64,000 nt of DNA from Hyunsoonleella aestuarii (GCF_006148925.1 NZ_VAWB01000001.1:834001-898000), one strand, 5' to 3'. Positions 1-9,796 are shown, numbered from the stretch's first letter. Numbers and translations: made by a program. Notes: a model not told the origin generated them from the letters alone.

Positions 1-3000
1 ATCGCTATTATACCAATTTGAATCGTTAGCGGTTCCTAAAACATTCCAATTAACTCCCAAATCGGTTGAATATTCCACATACATAATATCCCAATTAAAT
101 TCTAAATCGAAAGCCATTTTAAACTTAAAAACTGGGTTGTTAAGTACAGATAAATCATAACACTTAGTCACTAAATAACTTTTAATACCATTTCCATACT
201 CCCCAGATAAATTCGTTCCATATACGTTACTCCCTGATGCAGCTGAGCCCAAAAGCGTTCCTGTTGGCTCACCTCTCTCCCAATACCCAGAGCAGTTACC
301 AACTTCATCATAAACTAACAATTCATCAGAAGGATCTTCAAAATCATTTTCAGCATTTAGTATTCCTGATTCATTAGCATAAAATGTGGTAATTAATTCA
401 TTATTCCCTCCAAAAGCGTCATTTGCTGTGGTGGTATTTATCTTTAACTCCTGTAAACCAGAAGTTGTTACATTAATTTCTGGAATATCTACTAGTGCAG
501 TAGAGTTTGGTAATATTGTTCCAGTCCAAACCGTATTTTCAGTATTCCCTCCATTTAAACTATAACTTACCTGAACCGAATTTATATTGTTAGTTCCAAA
601 ATTTTTAACAAGAGCTTTTACCCCATTTAAGTTACCACAAGTCACTCTTGCCTTAGCATCATTTATTGTAACTATCCCAATTTCTTTATTAATAGACTCG
701 GTTTGAATATTGGATTGCCAAATACCTCTTCCGTAAGTTGCTGCTGTAATATTAGCATCATTTACATTAATCTCTAAATCTCTTACTGGTACGGTTGGTA
801 AATTATTTTCAAATGATTCCCAATCTCCTAAAGCATCATCATACCTATAAACACCTAAACTTGTCCCCAAATACAATGGGTTTTCACTATGTAAATTTTG
901 ATGCTTAATAATGTTTTTGGTGACATTAGGCAATGATCCTTTTATACTGGCGAATGTTAAACCACCATCAAGAGATTTTAATACATCTCCTCCGGAACCA
1001 GAAGTAGTCACATAAACGATATCGCTATCATTATTATTAAACTCTATTGAAGTTATATTTGAAGAAAAGGATTCAACCGTAGAAAAGGTTACGCCTTTGT
1101 CTGTGCTTTTAATTAAATCCTTATTCAAACCAACAAATATATTATTTGGGTTAACTGTGTCTATTTCTAAGACATCTATATTTACATTATTACCAAAACT
1201 GGTCGATACTTGATGCCAAGAACTTCCGCATAACTTATAAAGACTTGAGTAGCCTGCATACAACTCGCCATCACGATTCATAACTAAGGGAGTAATCCAA
1301 TTGCCGCCACTATCATTCGTTCCTGTTTCTGCATCGGGAGCAGATATAGAATAATCTCGACTTGCGCCTCCTGTTTCTGAAACATATAATCCGCCTCCAT
1401 ATTGAATAAAACCAAACATTAAATCTGAATCCAAAGGATCAATTGCAGTATCCATTCCATCGGCACCATAATATACTTGCCAGCTATTATTACTATATGC
1501 ATATCCGCCATTATCCTGCAATCCTCCTATCATTTTTTGCGAGGATTCACTGGAAACTGTTAATCTATAAAATTGACCTATTTGCATACCTCCTGTTAAA
1601 TCGGTAAAACTCGTTCCTCCATCTATTGTTTTATAAAAACCGCCATCGGTTCCTGTAAATAACACTCCATCATAAAACCGGAGTAAATGAATATCGGCAT
1701 GTGAATATGAAGCCGAATTAGGAGAATACCAATTATTAACTTTAGTAAAATCTGTTCCACCATTGGTTGATTTCCATATATTCAACACTCCTGTATATAC
1801 TTCATTTTCATCTAAATCGGAAACTGCAAATGCCATATCAAACCAAGCTTGACTGCTTTCAAATATATCTCCAACATCCTTAGGATCTCCATTACCCTGA
1901 TAATCATAGATAGCTTGTGTAGTAAAGTTTATTCCAGAATCTGAAGATTTATAAAGTCCTTGAAACGCATGAGAGAGGTTGACTCCATTATACTCAAAAC
2001 CAGACACTAATGAACTTAAAACATATATAACATTTGGATTATTAGCTGTTACATCTATTACAAGTCTTCCAGAAGAAGTTGGTAAACCAACACCAAATCC
2101 AGCATTAGTAAACGTATTACCTGCATCAATCGAAACAAAAAGTGTATTGGATGTTACCGCATAAATGGTATCTGGATTTCCTGGTTTTAGTTTAATATCT
2201 TTTATATTTAAACCTTCCGTCCCATTCATATTACTCCAATTAACACCGGCATCGGTTGTTTTGTATATCCCTCTGCTTGTAGCAACCCATAAAATATTTG
2301 AATTTGATGGATGTATATAGATATCGTTCATTAATAATTGTTCACTTGTAAACGCAGACAAACCAGTTGTATTCCAAGAATCACCACCATCAGTTGATTT
2401 CATAACACCAATACTGTAGCTATCAGCTCCATCATCATCTCCTGTAGCAATATAAATAATATCTGAATCTGCATAATCAATCGCAATTCCAGAAACTCCA
2501 ATTTGAGGCAAATCATCAGATAATGGGACCCATGTGGCTCCAGAATCTTCCGATTTCCAAATTCCTCCAGCTGGAGCACCTGCATAATATGTTGTTGAAA
2601 TATTAGGGTCTACAATTATTGCATTTATGCGTCCCTGTCCAGAACTCCAAGATCCCGTATTTGTATGGTTAAAAGGACCCACTGGCTGCCAATTACTTAA
2701 ATCTGCGAGTAAACTATTCTGTTTGGATAATTCCACTTGCTCCCAAACCTTCCATAGTTCAGCTGATGATGGCAGTGTACCGTCTTCTTTAACATAATTT
2801 TTCCAATACGTTTCCCAACGCTTAAAAGGTTTATAGCCACTTCCCTTTATCTCTGAATCACGTGTTTCCCAATAGGCATTAAAAGCATCAACAATTTCTT
2901 GAAAAGTTATCGCTTTTGTTTTTAGACCGCTCTTTTTATAATTAGCGTCTAAAGACTTCATCCAAGGGGCATCCGGATTATACTGGGCTTGAATGGCAAA

Positions 3001-3039
3001 AGAAAATAAAATGGCAAGTAGGTAAACTATTTTTTTCAT
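1..3039 (-). CDS. Secreted BNR/sortilin-like repeat protein (3' end beyond window)
   Basis: The reading frame is open from an ATG at 3039 to base 1 without a stop, so at least 1,013 residues are present and the C-terminus is missing. It begins with a signal peptide (MKKIVYLLAILFSFAIQAQ). Residues of roughly 150-750 contain many Asp-box (BNR) motifs such as KSTDGGDSW, KTIDGGTSF and KSLDGGLTF, as in VPS10/sortilin-type beta-propellers. After that comes a CARDB/MAM-like beta region. Proteins of this build in Flavobacteriaceae normally end in a T9SS sorting domain, which would lie outside the window. It starts 6 bases after the upstream lipoprotein gene, so the two are probably co-transcribed. 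Despite the glycosyl-hydrolase-like repeats, no catalytic function can be assigned. Confidence 0.85.
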   Translation of the reverse strand, partial: MKKIVYLLAILFSFAIQAQYNPDAPWMKSLDANYKKSGLKTKAITFQEIVDAFNAYWETRDSEIKGSGYKPFKRWETYWKNYVKEDGTLPSSAELWKVWEQVELSKQNSLLADLSNWQPVGPFNHTNTGSWSSGQGRINAIIVDPNISTTYYAGAPAGGIWKSEDSGATWVPLSDDLPQIGVSGIAIDYADSDIIYIATGDDDGADSYSIGVMKSTDGGDSWNTTGLSAFTSEQLLMNDIYIHPSNSNILWVATSRGIYKTTDAGVNWSNMNGTEGLNIKDIKLKPGNPDTIYAVTSNTLFVSIDAGNTFTNAGFGVGLPTSSGRLVIDVTANNPNVIYVLSSLVSGFEYNGVNLSHAFQGLYKSSDSGINFTTQAIYDYQGNGDPKDVGDIFESSQAWFDMAFAVSDLDENEVYTGVLNIWKSTNGGTDFTKVNNWYSPNSASYSHADIHLLRFYDGVLFTGTDGGFYKTIDGGTSFTDLTGGMQIGQFYRLTVSSESSQKMIGGLQDNGGYAYSNNSWQVYYGADGMDTAIDPLDSDLMFGFIQYGGGLYVSETGGASRDYSISAPDAETGTNDSGGNWITPLVMNRDGELYAGYSSLYKLCGSSWHQVSTSFGNNVNIDVLEIDTVNPNNIFVGLNKDLIKSTDKGVTFSTVESFSSNITSIEFNNNDSDIVYVTTSGSGGDVLKSLDGGLTFASIKGSLPNVTKNIIKHQNLHSENPLYLGTSLGVYRYDDALGDWESFENNLPTVPVRDLEINVNDANITAATYGRGIWQSNIQTESINKEIGIVTINDAKARVTCGNLNGVKALVKNFGTNNINSVQVSYSLNGGNTENTVWTGTILPNSTALVDIPEINVTTSGLQELKINTTTANDAFGGNNELITTFYANESGILNAENDFEDPSDELLVYDEVGNCSGYWERGEPTGTLLGSAASGSNVYGTNLSGEYGNGIKSYLVTKCYDLSVLNNPVFKFKMAFDLEFNWDIMYVEYSTDLGVNWNVLGTANDSNWYNSD

Positions 3040-3045
3040 AACATT

Positions 3046-3579
3046 TTAGGGCTTTTCAATATTTTGATTTTCCAGCTCTATGGTTTTATTCATTTGTAGG
3101 TCAAGATTTGTAATGGATATCAAAAACTCTTTTATAGTTAATAAAAGTTCTTCCTTAGTTGTAGTCTCAAGATTAGCAAAACTTTCAAGCTTATAGAATT
3201 TTGTTTCAACAGCTTTTATTCGAGCTACGATTGAGTTGTTATTTAACTGCTCTGGAATGGCTTCAACAATAGATTCAAAAAGATTTTTAATAGTCTCTTC
3301 ATTATCATTAAAGTAACTGAGATCTCCTTTTTTAATTTGTCTTACCTGCTCCTGTAATTCTATATATTCTGTCCAATTTTGCGTTAACTCTTCAACTTCT
3401 GGACTAGGAACAAATTCAATATAATCTAATTTAAAAATATCACTTTCGGTAATAACATCGTTCTGTTTTACTTCGGCAATATCATTGGTGTTTTCTTCTT
3501 GAGTTTTTTTACAGGAAAGAAATAATATAAATAAAGTTAGGATGCACAAAAACTTAGCATTCATAGTAGATTTTTTCAT
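3046..3579 (-). CDS. Putative lipoprotein, function unknown
   Basis: A 177-residue protein with a hydrophobic N-terminus ending in a lipobox (LFLSC, Cys23), followed by a charged, Glu-rich, probably helical region. It is predicted to be exported and lipidated. An alternative ATG at residue 6 would also keep the signal peptide. I recognise no domain. It lies directly upstream of the large BNR-repeat protein on the same strand with a 6-base gap, so it may be a partner or a surface accessory protein. That link is inferred from position only. Confidence 0.75.
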   Translation of the reverse strand: MKKSTMNAKFLCILTLFILFLSCKKTQEENTNDIAEVKQNDVITESDIFKLDYIEFVPSPEVEELTQNWTEYIELQEQVRQIKKGDLSYFNDNEETIKNLFESIVEAIPEQLNNNSIVARIKAVETKFYKLESFANLETTTKEELLLTIKEFLISITNLDLQMNKTIELENQNIEKP

Positions 3580-3589
3580 AGGTATATCA

Positions 3590-3597
3590 CAAAGATA
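3590..3597 (-). promoter_or_regulatory. Candidate -7 promoter element
   Basis: On the minus strand this reads TATCTTTG, a perfect match to the Bacteroidota TAnnTTTG element, 10 bases upstream of the lipoprotein ATG. No good -33 TTG is seen at the usual distance. Confidence 0.35.
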
Positions 3598-3704
3598 AGG
3601 AATAGTTTATTTTTCAGAATTTTTAAGGTAATATTCAATAATAATGTAACCATCAAAATATAAGTAGAAATTGTATATTTATCCATTTATGAAATCTATA
3701 AAAT

Positions 3705-4295
3705 ATGCTTGAAAATTTTTGGTTCAATGTAGAATACGGCATTAATCATGTACTTGATATAAATGCCTACGATCATGTTCTTTTTTTAATAAGTCTAACC
3801 GTTCCTTATGTCTTTAAAGATTGGAAACGTGTATTAATACTGGTTTCTATGTTCACCTTGGGCCATACTCTCTCATTGGTATTAGCGGCTTATGGTATTG
3901 TAAGTGTTAATGGAGGATTAGTAGAATTTTTAATCCCAATTACTATACTTATTGTAGCGCTTTATAATGTTTTTACTGCAGGAAAGGGCGCTCAAAAGGA
4001 GCGTATTGGTGTTGTATTCATTACAACACTTTTCTTTGGGCTTATTCACGGATTAGGATTTGCTCGTGAATTTCGCATGTTTCTAGGAGAATCGGATAAC
4101 AAGTTGGTACTCTTGCTCGAATTCGCTTTAGGTATCGAACTCTCCCAAGTCATCATCGTCTTTATTGTATTATTTTTAGGGTATCTTGGGCAAACCGTTT
4201 TTAGATTTTCAAAACGGGATTGGGTCATGGTGGTATCAGCAATAGTCATAGGTCTGGTAATTCCTATGCTATTGGGCAGTGACTTTTTAGCTTAA
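3705..4295 (+). CDS. HupE/UreJ-family membrane protein
   Basis: A 196-residue integral membrane protein with about six hydrophobic segments. Conserved-looking histidine motifs (INHVLDINAYDHVLF near residues 14-28, then LGHTLSL and GLIHGLGFA) match the HupE/UreJ_2 family found widely in Bacteroidota. Family members are related to nickel/cobalt permease accessory proteins, but this subgroup has no settled function. No hydrogenase or urease genes lie nearby, so a nickel role is not supported by context. It stands alone, divergent from the lipoprotein gene. Confidence 0.8.
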   Translation: MLENFWFNVEYGINHVLDINAYDHVLFLISLTVPYVFKDWKRVLILVSMFTLGHTLSLVLAAYGIVSVNGGLVEFLIPITILIVALYNVFTAGKGAQKERIGVVFITTLFFGLIHGLGFAREFRMFLGESDNKLVLLLEFALGIELSQVIIVFIVLFLGYLGQTVFRFSKRDWVMVVSAIVIGLVIPMLLGSDFLA

Positions 4296-4390
4296 ACTTT
4301 CATAAAACTTTAACTTACATACGTTGTAATTAAAATACGAAGCCTTTATATTCGTTATAAGGATTCGTATAAACGATATAATTATAGTAA

Positions 4391-4822
4391 ATGTCAGACA
4401 AGAAACGTCTCAAATACGATAAAGCCTATTTAAGAATAGCGAAGGAATGGGGTAAATTATCTTACTGTAAACGCAAACAAGTGGGTGCTATTATTGTAAA
4501 AGACCGAATGATAATTTCTGATGGCTATAACGGTACGCCCTCTGGTTTTGAAAACTTTTGCGAAGACGAAGAAGGCTATACCAAATGGTACGTGTTACAT
4601 GCCGAAGCTAATGCCATATTAAAAGTAGCGGCATCAACCCAATCTTGCAAAGGAGCGACTTTGTTTATTACTTTGTCACCTTGCAAAGAATGCAGCAAAC
4701 TAATACACCAAGCTGGTATAATACGGGTGGTGTATCACAAAGCCTATAAAGACGACTCTGGCTTACAATTTTTAAAGAAAGCTGGTATTGAATTACAACT
4801 AATTGAAGATTTAAAAGCATAA
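4391..4822 (+). CDS. dCMP deaminase (ComEB-like)
   Basis: A 143-residue zinc-dependent deaminase that converts dCMP to dUMP for dTMP synthesis. The zinc/catalytic signature is visible: H70-A-E72 with E72 as proton shuttle, and PCKEC with C98 and C101. The length fits the ComEB/dCMP deaminase family. The stop codon overlaps the ATG of the downstream protease by one base (TAATG), so the two genes are translationally linked. A general cytidine deaminase is less likely given the GYNGTPSG segment typical of dCMP deaminases. Confidence 0.92.
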   Translation: MSDKKRLKYDKAYLRIAKEWGKLSYCKRKQVGAIIVKDRMIISDGYNGTPSGFENFCEDEEGYTKWYVLHAEANAILKVAASTQSCKGATLFITLSPCKECSKLIHQAGIIRVVYHKAYKDDSGLQFLKKAGIELQLIEDLKA

Positions 4823-6411
4823 TGCCCTATCAAAAAAAATATTTACCCTTATTAATAGGTGTTGCTATTGCGGCTGGGATTTTTGTTGGGGGAAATTTAA
4901 ACTTTTCCGATTCTCCAGACCGTTTGTTTTCTACTAACAGTAAAAAAGACAAACTAAATAGACTCATTGATTATATAGATTACGATTACGTCGATGAAAT
5001 TAATACCGACAGTATTGTAGATGTCACCGTAAATGGTATACTGGATAATTTGGATCCACACTCTGTTTATATTCCAAAAGAGGATATGGAACGTGTTACC
5101 GAAAACATGAAAGGAGACTTTGTTGGTATTGGAGTAAGTTTTTATACTTATAAAGACACGATTGCGGTTATTAGACCATTAGAAAATGGCCCAAGTGAAA
5201 AAGCAGGAATTAAAGGTGGTGATAGAATTATTATGGCTAATGGTGATTCTCTTTTTGGAGACACTCTTGATGATAGCGACATCATAAAAAAACTAAAAGG
5301 ACCTATTAACACTAAAGTAAATTTGAAAGTTTACCGTAAAGGCGAACCAGATTTGTTAGATGTTACTGTTAAACGAGCTCGCATTCCTATTAAAAGTGTT
5401 GATGCCGCTTATATGCTTACCGAAAAACTAGGATATATTAAGGTCAATAGATTTGCAGAATCCACGTATAAAGAATTTAAAAGCGCTTTAGATAAATTAA
5501 TTGATGAAGGTGCTAAAGAAATTGCTTTAGACCTCCGCGACAATCCAGGTGGTTTCTTAGATATTGCTGAAACTATTGTTGATGAATTTCTAGAAGATGA
5601 CAAACTCATTTTATTTACAAAAAACAAAAGAGGCAATATTGAAAAAAGTTTTGCGACTAGTAAAGGTGATTTTGAAGAAGGAAATGTTTACGTACTCATG
5701 AATGAAAACTCGGCATCTGCAAGTGAAATAGTAGCAGGAGCTCTTCAAGACAACGACAAAGGAACTATTGTAGGCAGACGCTCTTATGGTAAAGGACTAG
5801 TTCAAAGGGAAATGGATTTGGGAGATGGAAGCGCAGTTCGTCTAACAGTTTCTCGTTACTATACGCCAACCGGCAGATCCATACAAAGACCCTATGACAA
5901 TGGTAATAAAGATTATTATGACGAGTATTTCGAGCGTATGGAAAGTGGTGAATTACTCGATCCTGAAAAAATACAAGTTGCAGATTCTTTAAAATTTACT
6001 ACCCCAGCAGGTAAAATTGTTTATGGTGGAGGCGGCATCATTCCAGATATTTTTGTGCCTATTGACAATAGCATGTATAACGAAACCTTAACGTACTTGC
6101 AGCGCAGTGGGTTTATTAGCTATTATGTTTTTGAAGAGTTGGAAAAAGACAGACACCTTTATGATGATATCTCCAGAGAAGAATTTATAAACAACTTTGA
6201 AGTTAGTGATGATTTTGTCATGTCTTTTCAAGATTATTTAAATTTACGTACAAGTTCAAACATAACCTTTGTGGCGTATTATGATGAAGTAAAGCAATAT
6301 ATTAAAGCTACCCTTGCAGATCAACTTTTTGGTAATGGCGCTTTTGAAGAAGTATTCAATCAAAGAGATATTATGATTGATGAAGTTATTAAGTTGAGTG
6401 AAGAAAATTAA
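4822..6411 (+). CDS. S41 family C-terminal processing peptidase (CtpA-like)
   Basis: A 529-residue periplasmic serine protease. It has an N-terminal membrane anchor (about residues 7-25), a PDZ domain (about 95-170, with GIGVSF and GIKGGDRII), and an S41 catalytic domain. The Ser/Lys dyad is visible as S299 in NENSASASE and K324 in RSYGKGLVQ, with the 25-residue spacing seen in E. coli Prc. A C-terminal helical extension of about 100 residues follows. These enzymes trim or degrade envelope proteins. The start overlaps the dCMP deaminase stop, an arrangement I recall as common in flavobacteria. Confidence 0.92.
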   Translation: MPYQKKYLPLLIGVAIAAGIFVGGNLNFSDSPDRLFSTNSKKDKLNRLIDYIDYDYVDEINTDSIVDVTVNGILDNLDPHSVYIPKEDMERVTENMKGDFVGIGVSFYTYKDTIAVIRPLENGPSEKAGIKGGDRIIMANGDSLFGDTLDDSDIIKKLKGPINTKVNLKVYRKGEPDLLDVTVKRARIPIKSVDAAYMLTEKLGYIKVNRFAESTYKEFKSALDKLIDEGAKEIALDLRDNPGGFLDIAETIVDEFLEDDKLILFTKNKRGNIEKSFATSKGDFEEGNVYVLMNENSASASEIVAGALQDNDKGTIVGRRSYGKGLVQREMDLGDGSAVRLTVSRYYTPTGRSIQRPYDNGNKDYYDEYFERMESGELLDPEKIQVADSLKFTTPAGKIVYGGGGIIPDIFVPIDNSMYNETLTYLQRSGFISYYVFEELEKDRHLYDDISREEFINNFEVSDDFVMSFQDYLNLRTSSNITFVAYYDEVKQYIKATLADQLFGNGAFEEVFNQRDIMIDEVIKLSEEN

Positions 6412-6419
6412 ACATTTCT

Positions 6420-6442
6420 GTCATGGTGAACTTGATTCAGCA
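6420..6442 (+). repeat. Short dispersed intergenic repeat, copy A
   Basis: GTCATGGTGAACTTGATTCA followed by GCA, just after the protease stop codon. The same 23-base element (two differences) occurs inverted at 23576-23598. It can partly fold on itself (TGAA...TTCA). I recall similar elements between genes in many Flavobacteriaceae. Confidence 0.6.
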
Positions 6443-6462
6443 TCAAATTAAACAATCTTTTA

Positions 6463-7071
6463 CTAAACCTCAACCTTATCATGCACCTTAGTATGCTTCC
6501 CGCCATTCCATAGCGTTAAAATGTCTGTAGCCACATGTGCTCCGCTTCCCGAAGCTATAGCAAATTGACTACGCCATCCAGCGAGGGTTCCTGCAACATA
6601 CAAGTTATCTTCAACTAAATGGTCAGTGTTTTTTATCCAAATACGGTCTTTTTCAACGGCAGCTCTTGGGTGCGGTTCAATATAATGCTCCAATCCTTTA
6701 ATGGTCATTAAATTGGTATAGCCAACAGCAATTAGCACAATCCTTGAATGATAGGAGTTTTTATTTGTTCTAATTTCAAAACAATCAGTACTATTCGAAA
6801 CCTCTAAAACCTTTTCTTTATCAATTTGATTAACATGTGGATATAAATCCGCTAATTGTCTTTTACCACCTTCTAAAATAGAAGCTCCTGTTGTTCCAGA
6901 CTTAAGTCCTAAAACATTATTAAATAAAGCATTTTGTAAGTGGGATGTTTTTTGGTGGGTTATAATCCCAATACGTTTATCTTTGGCAAAAGCTTTATCA
7001 TTAGCAGATCCTAAAACTAAAGCGCAAGACATACCTGCGGCTCCACCACCAATAATTAAAACATCAAACAT
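6463..7071 (-). CDS. Short FAD/NAD(P)-dependent oxidoreductase, thioredoxin-reductase-like
   Basis: A 202-residue protein that starts with a perfect dinucleotide-binding motif (GGGAAGMSCALVLG, residues 8-21) and ends with a second FAD-contacting segment (DNLYVAGTLAGW). It resembles the FAD half of thioredoxin reductase. It lacks the separate NADPH-binding domain and the redox CxxC pair, so it cannot be a normal thioredoxin reductase. The stop of the protein overlaps nothing, but its start coincides with the stop of the 67-residue membrane gene upstream, which suggests one transcript with that gene and marC. Substrate unknown. Confidence 0.75.
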   Translation of the reverse strand: MFDVLIIGGGAAGMSCALVLGSANDKAFAKDKRIGIITHQKTSHLQNALFNNVLGLKSGTTGASILEGGKRQLADLYPHVNQIDKEKVLEVSNSTDCFEIRTNKNSYHSRIVLIAVGYTNLMTIKGLEHYIEPHPRAAVEKDRIWIKNTDHLVEDNLYVAGTLAGWRSQFAIASGSGAHVATDILTLWNGGKHTKVHDKVEV

Positions 7072-7274
7072 TACTTTCTAGTTTTTACTTTTTCCTCTAT
7101 GCGTTTAGAAACTAATAGTATTAACATCAAAACTATAGCACAAAGTGATGCTAATAGTGTAATCAGGGCAACGATACTTTCACCCTCAAATGGTGCTTGA
7201 GTATCTATTTTTGTAATATTAAATACACCTAAACCGAAAGCAATTACAATTATAACGATAGCAAAATATTTCAT
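7071..7274 (-). CDS. Small two-helix membrane protein, function unknown
   Basis: A 67-residue protein with two hydrophobic stretches (about residues 3-21 and 33-57) and a basic tail (KRIEEKVKTRK), consistent with an N-in/C-in hairpin in the inner membrane. It sits exactly between marC and the FAD protein: one base separates it from the marC stop and its stop codon overlaps the next start. The tight packing supports a real gene. No family is recognised. Confidence 0.65.
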   Translation of the reverse strand: MKYFAIVIIVIAFGLGVFNITKIDTQAPFEGESIVALITLLASLCAIVLMLILLVSKRIEEKVKTRK

Positions 7275-7856
7275 TTAATTAAATAAAACTTTTATGTTAT
7301 GAGCAAATAATTTTACCGCAATTGCTAACAATATAACCCCAAAAACTTTTCTAATAATATTGATGCCGTTTGTCCCCAAAAAACGCTCTATTTTCGAAGA
7401 TGTCTTCAAAACGATATAAATAAAAATTACATTTAGAATAATAGCCACAATAATATTTTCAACACTAAACTCTGCTCTTAAAGATAGTAAAGTGGTTAAA
7501 CTACCTGGTCCTGCTATTAATGGAAACGCTAAAGGAAAAATTGAAGCTGTCATAGGATTCGTCTCTTCTTGCTTGTATAGCGTGATACCCAAAATCATTT
7601 CTAAAGCAATAAAAAATAATATAAAAGCACCAGCCACAGCAAACGAATTCACATCAATTCCAATGAGGTTTAAAATACTCTTTCCTAGAAACAAAAAAAG
7701 CGTCATGATAATCCCCGCAATAATAGAAGCCTTTTCGCTTTGAATATGACCTACTTTTTTACGTAAATCAATAACAATAGGAATGTTACCAACAATATCA
7801 ATTACGGCAAACAAAACCATAAAAGCCGTAAATATTTCTTTAAAATTTAATTGCAT
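7275..7856 (-). CDS. MarC family integral membrane protein
   Basis: A 193-residue protein with six predicted membrane helices. The family pattern is clear: DIVGNIPIVIDL near the N-terminus, then FPLAFPLIAGPGSLTTLL in the middle and a C-terminal GVILLAIAVKLF. MarC proteins are conserved inner-membrane proteins of uncertain role; the old link to antibiotic resistance was not upheld. First gene of a three-gene minus-strand unit with the small membrane protein and the FAD protein. Confidence 0.88.
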   Translation of the reverse strand: MQLNFKEIFTAFMVLFAVIDIVGNIPIVIDLRKKVGHIQSEKASIIAGIIMTLFLFLGKSILNLIGIDVNSFAVAGAFILFFIALEMILGITLYKQEETNPMTASIFPLAFPLIAGPGSLTTLLSLRAEFSVENIIVAIILNVIFIYIVLKTSSKIERFLGTNGINIIRKVFGVILLAIAVKLFAHNIKVLFN

Positions 7857-7933
7857 AACAACTAGTTTTTAATGCGATGCAAAGGTCTATATTAATTATT
7901 AAATAACAACACATAATAAATCTAAAGTTTCTC

Positions 7934-7941
7934 TATTTTTG
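7934..7941 (+). promoter_or_regulatory. Candidate -7 promoter element
   Basis: TATTTTTG matches TAnnTTTG 19 bases upstream of the DUF3109 ATG. No clear -33 element is visible at the usual spacing. Confidence 0.3.
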
Positions 7942-7960
7942 CCCTTAAAGTGCTCATTTT

Positions 7961-8530
7961 ATGTTTCAATTAGGAAAAACCATAGTTTCGGAAGACGTTA
8001 TTGACAAAGACTTTGTGTGTAATCTTTCGGCGTGTAAAGGGGCTTGTTGTGTGGATGGTGATGCGGGCGCTCCTTTAGAAAAAGATGAAATGACAATTCT
8101 AGAAGATATTTATCCTAAAGTGAAGCCTTTTTTGCGAAAAGAAGGCATTGAAGCCATAGAAAAACAAGGTGTATATATTACAACTGAAGATGGCGATTTG
8201 GAAACACCATTAATAAATGGTGCTGATTGTGCCTATGTGATATTTGATGAAAACAAAGTTGCACTTTGCGCTATTGAAGAAGCATATAACCAAGGAGAGA
8301 TTTCTTGGAAAAAGCCTTTATCATGTCATTTATATCCAGTTCGAGTGAAAGATTACAGCGAATTTTCCGCTGTTAATTATCATAAATGGCAGGTCTGTGA
8401 TGATGCCTGCATACTAGGTAAAGAATTACAAATTCCTATCTATAAATTTGTAAAAGAAGCATTAATTAGAAAATTTGGTGAGGACTGGTACTCTGAATTA
8501 GAAAAAGTCGCTCAGGCATCAAATCGATAA
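7961..8530 (+). CDS. DUF3109 family cysteine-cluster protein
   Basis: A 189-residue soluble protein. Its cysteine pattern near residues 21-34 (CNLSACKGACC) and later Cys residues (GADC, LC, SCHLYP, CDDAC) match the DUF3109/YkgJ-like group, thought to bind a metal or Fe-S cluster. The family is nearly universal in Bacteroidota but has no proven function. It is followed by a 280-base gap before nrdB and appears to be a single-gene unit. Confidence 0.85.
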   Translation: MFQLGKTIVSEDVIDKDFVCNLSACKGACCVDGDAGAPLEKDEMTILEDIYPKVKPFLRKEGIEAIEKQGVYITTEDGDLETPLINGADCAYVIFDENKVALCAIEEAYNQGEISWKKPLSCHLYPVRVKDYSEFSAVNYHKWQVCDDACILGKELQIPIYKFVKEALIRKFGEDWYSELEKVAQASNR

Positions 8531-8559
8531 AAATTTTATTTAGTTTTTTTCTTGTAAGT

Positions 8560-8596
8560 GGGGTTTTTCTTAATTTATACCAAAAATTAAAACCCC
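8560..8596. other. Hairpin in the DUF3109-nrdB gap
   Basis: GGGGTTTT at 8560-8567 can pair with AAAACCCC at 8589-8596, and the inner TAATTT/AAATTA can extend the stem past a small bulge. There is no T-run after it on the plus strand, so it is not a classical terminator. Nothing else is clear in 8531-8812 apart from AT-rich promoter-like sequence close to nrdB. Confidence 0.35.
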
Positions 8597-8812
8597 AATA
8601 TCCATAGGCATTACCAGAATTTCATTTATTTTAAATATCTGATTTTCAGGCATTTATTTAAGTGTTGTTTTGCATAACAAATGTTAAGCTTTGTTAAAAA
8701 CTTGTTGACAATGTTTATAACTATACCTTTCTTTTTTAAGTTCTATTTTGAATCTTTGTTAACCCGAAATCGAAGCAAATTTTCGTCAAACTTTTATAAA
8801 ATTTAAGAAACA

Positions 8813-9796
8813 ATGTCGCAGACACAAGTAGAACCTATTCTCCAAGAAAATAAAGATCGATTTGTTATTTTTCCTATTCAGCATCATGATATTTGGGAAT
8901 GGTATAAGAAATCTGAAGCAAGTTTCTGGACAGCAGAAGAAATTGATTTACATCAAGATCTTACGGATTGGGCTACTAAATTAAATGATGATGAGCGTTA
9001 TTTTATAAAACACATTTTAGCATTTTTTGCAGCTAGTGATGGTATTGTAAACGAAAATCTAGCCGAAAATTTTGTGAATGAAGTTCAATATAGTGAAGCC
9101 AAATTCTTTTATGGCTTCCAAATTATGATGGAAAACATTCATAGTGAAACCTACTCACTTTTAATTGATACTTACGTAAAAGACGAAAAGGAAAAAGACA
9201 TTTTATTCAATGCCATTGAAAATTTTCCTGCTATTAAGAAAAAAGCAGATTGGGCACTTAAATGGATTGAGTCTCCAAGTTTTGCAGAGCGTTTAATAGC
9301 TTTTGCTGCTGTTGAAGGTATTTTCTTTTCGGGTGCGTTTTGCTCAATTTTCTGGTTGAAAAAACGTGGATTAATGCCAGGATTAACATTTTCTAACGAG
9401 TTAATCTCTAGAGATGAAGGTGTACACGCAGACTTTGCTGTTCACTTACATAACCAACACTTAGTAAATAAAGTTTCAAAAGCACGTATTAGAGAAATTC
9501 TAATCGATGCTTTAGATATAGAAAGAGAATTTATAACAGAATCTTTACCAGCAAGTTTAATAGGTATGAATGCGGTATTAATGTCGCAATACTTAGAATT
9601 TGTAACAGACCGATTGCTATATGAGCTAGGTTGCGAGAAGGAATACAATACGGCCAATCCATTTGATTTTATGGATATGATTTCGTTACAAGGAAAAACC
9701 AATTTCTTTGAAAAACGTGTTTCGGAATACCAAAAAGCAGGTGTCCTTAACAAAGAGGAAGAGAAAGATAAATTTAGCTTTGATGCCGATTTTTAA
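8813..9796 (+). CDS. nrdB: Ribonucleoside-diphosphate reductase, small (R2) subunit, class Ia
   Basis: A 327-residue diiron/tyrosyl-radical subunit that supplies the radical for dNTP synthesis. Iron ligands and radical residue are visible: D76, E107 and H110 in MENIHSE, with radical Tyr114 in HSETY. The motif is nearly the same as in eukaryotic-type R2 ([15 protein letters not shown] in mouse). The C-terminal FSFDADF tail is the usual docking peptide for the large subunit. nrdA follows after 234 bases on the same strand. Confidence 0.96.
   Translation: MSQTQVEPILQENKDRFVIFPIQHHDIWEWYKKSEASFWTAEEIDLHQDLTDWATKLNDDERYFIKHILAFFAASDGIVNENLAENFVNEVQYSEAKFFYGFQIMMENIHSETYSLLIDTYVKDEKEKDILFNAIENFPAIKKKADWALKWIESPSFAERLIAFAAVEGIFFSGAFCSIFWLKKRGLMPGLTFSNELISRDEGVHADFAVHLHNQHLVNKVSKARIREILIDALDIEREFITESLPASLIGMNAVLMSQYLEFVTDRLLYELGCEKEYNTANPFDFMDMISLQGKTNFFEKRVSEYQKAGVLNKEEEKDKFSFDADF

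Noticed and set aside
2400-2585. 61-codon minus-strand ORF
   Set aside because: Lies in another frame within the BNR-repeat gene, whose own frame is continuous and full of Asp-box motifs.
6711-6725. AAATTGGTATAGCC, similar to the MocR box
   Set aside because: Lies inside the FAD-protein coding region, lacks the GCT end, and has no second copy nearby.
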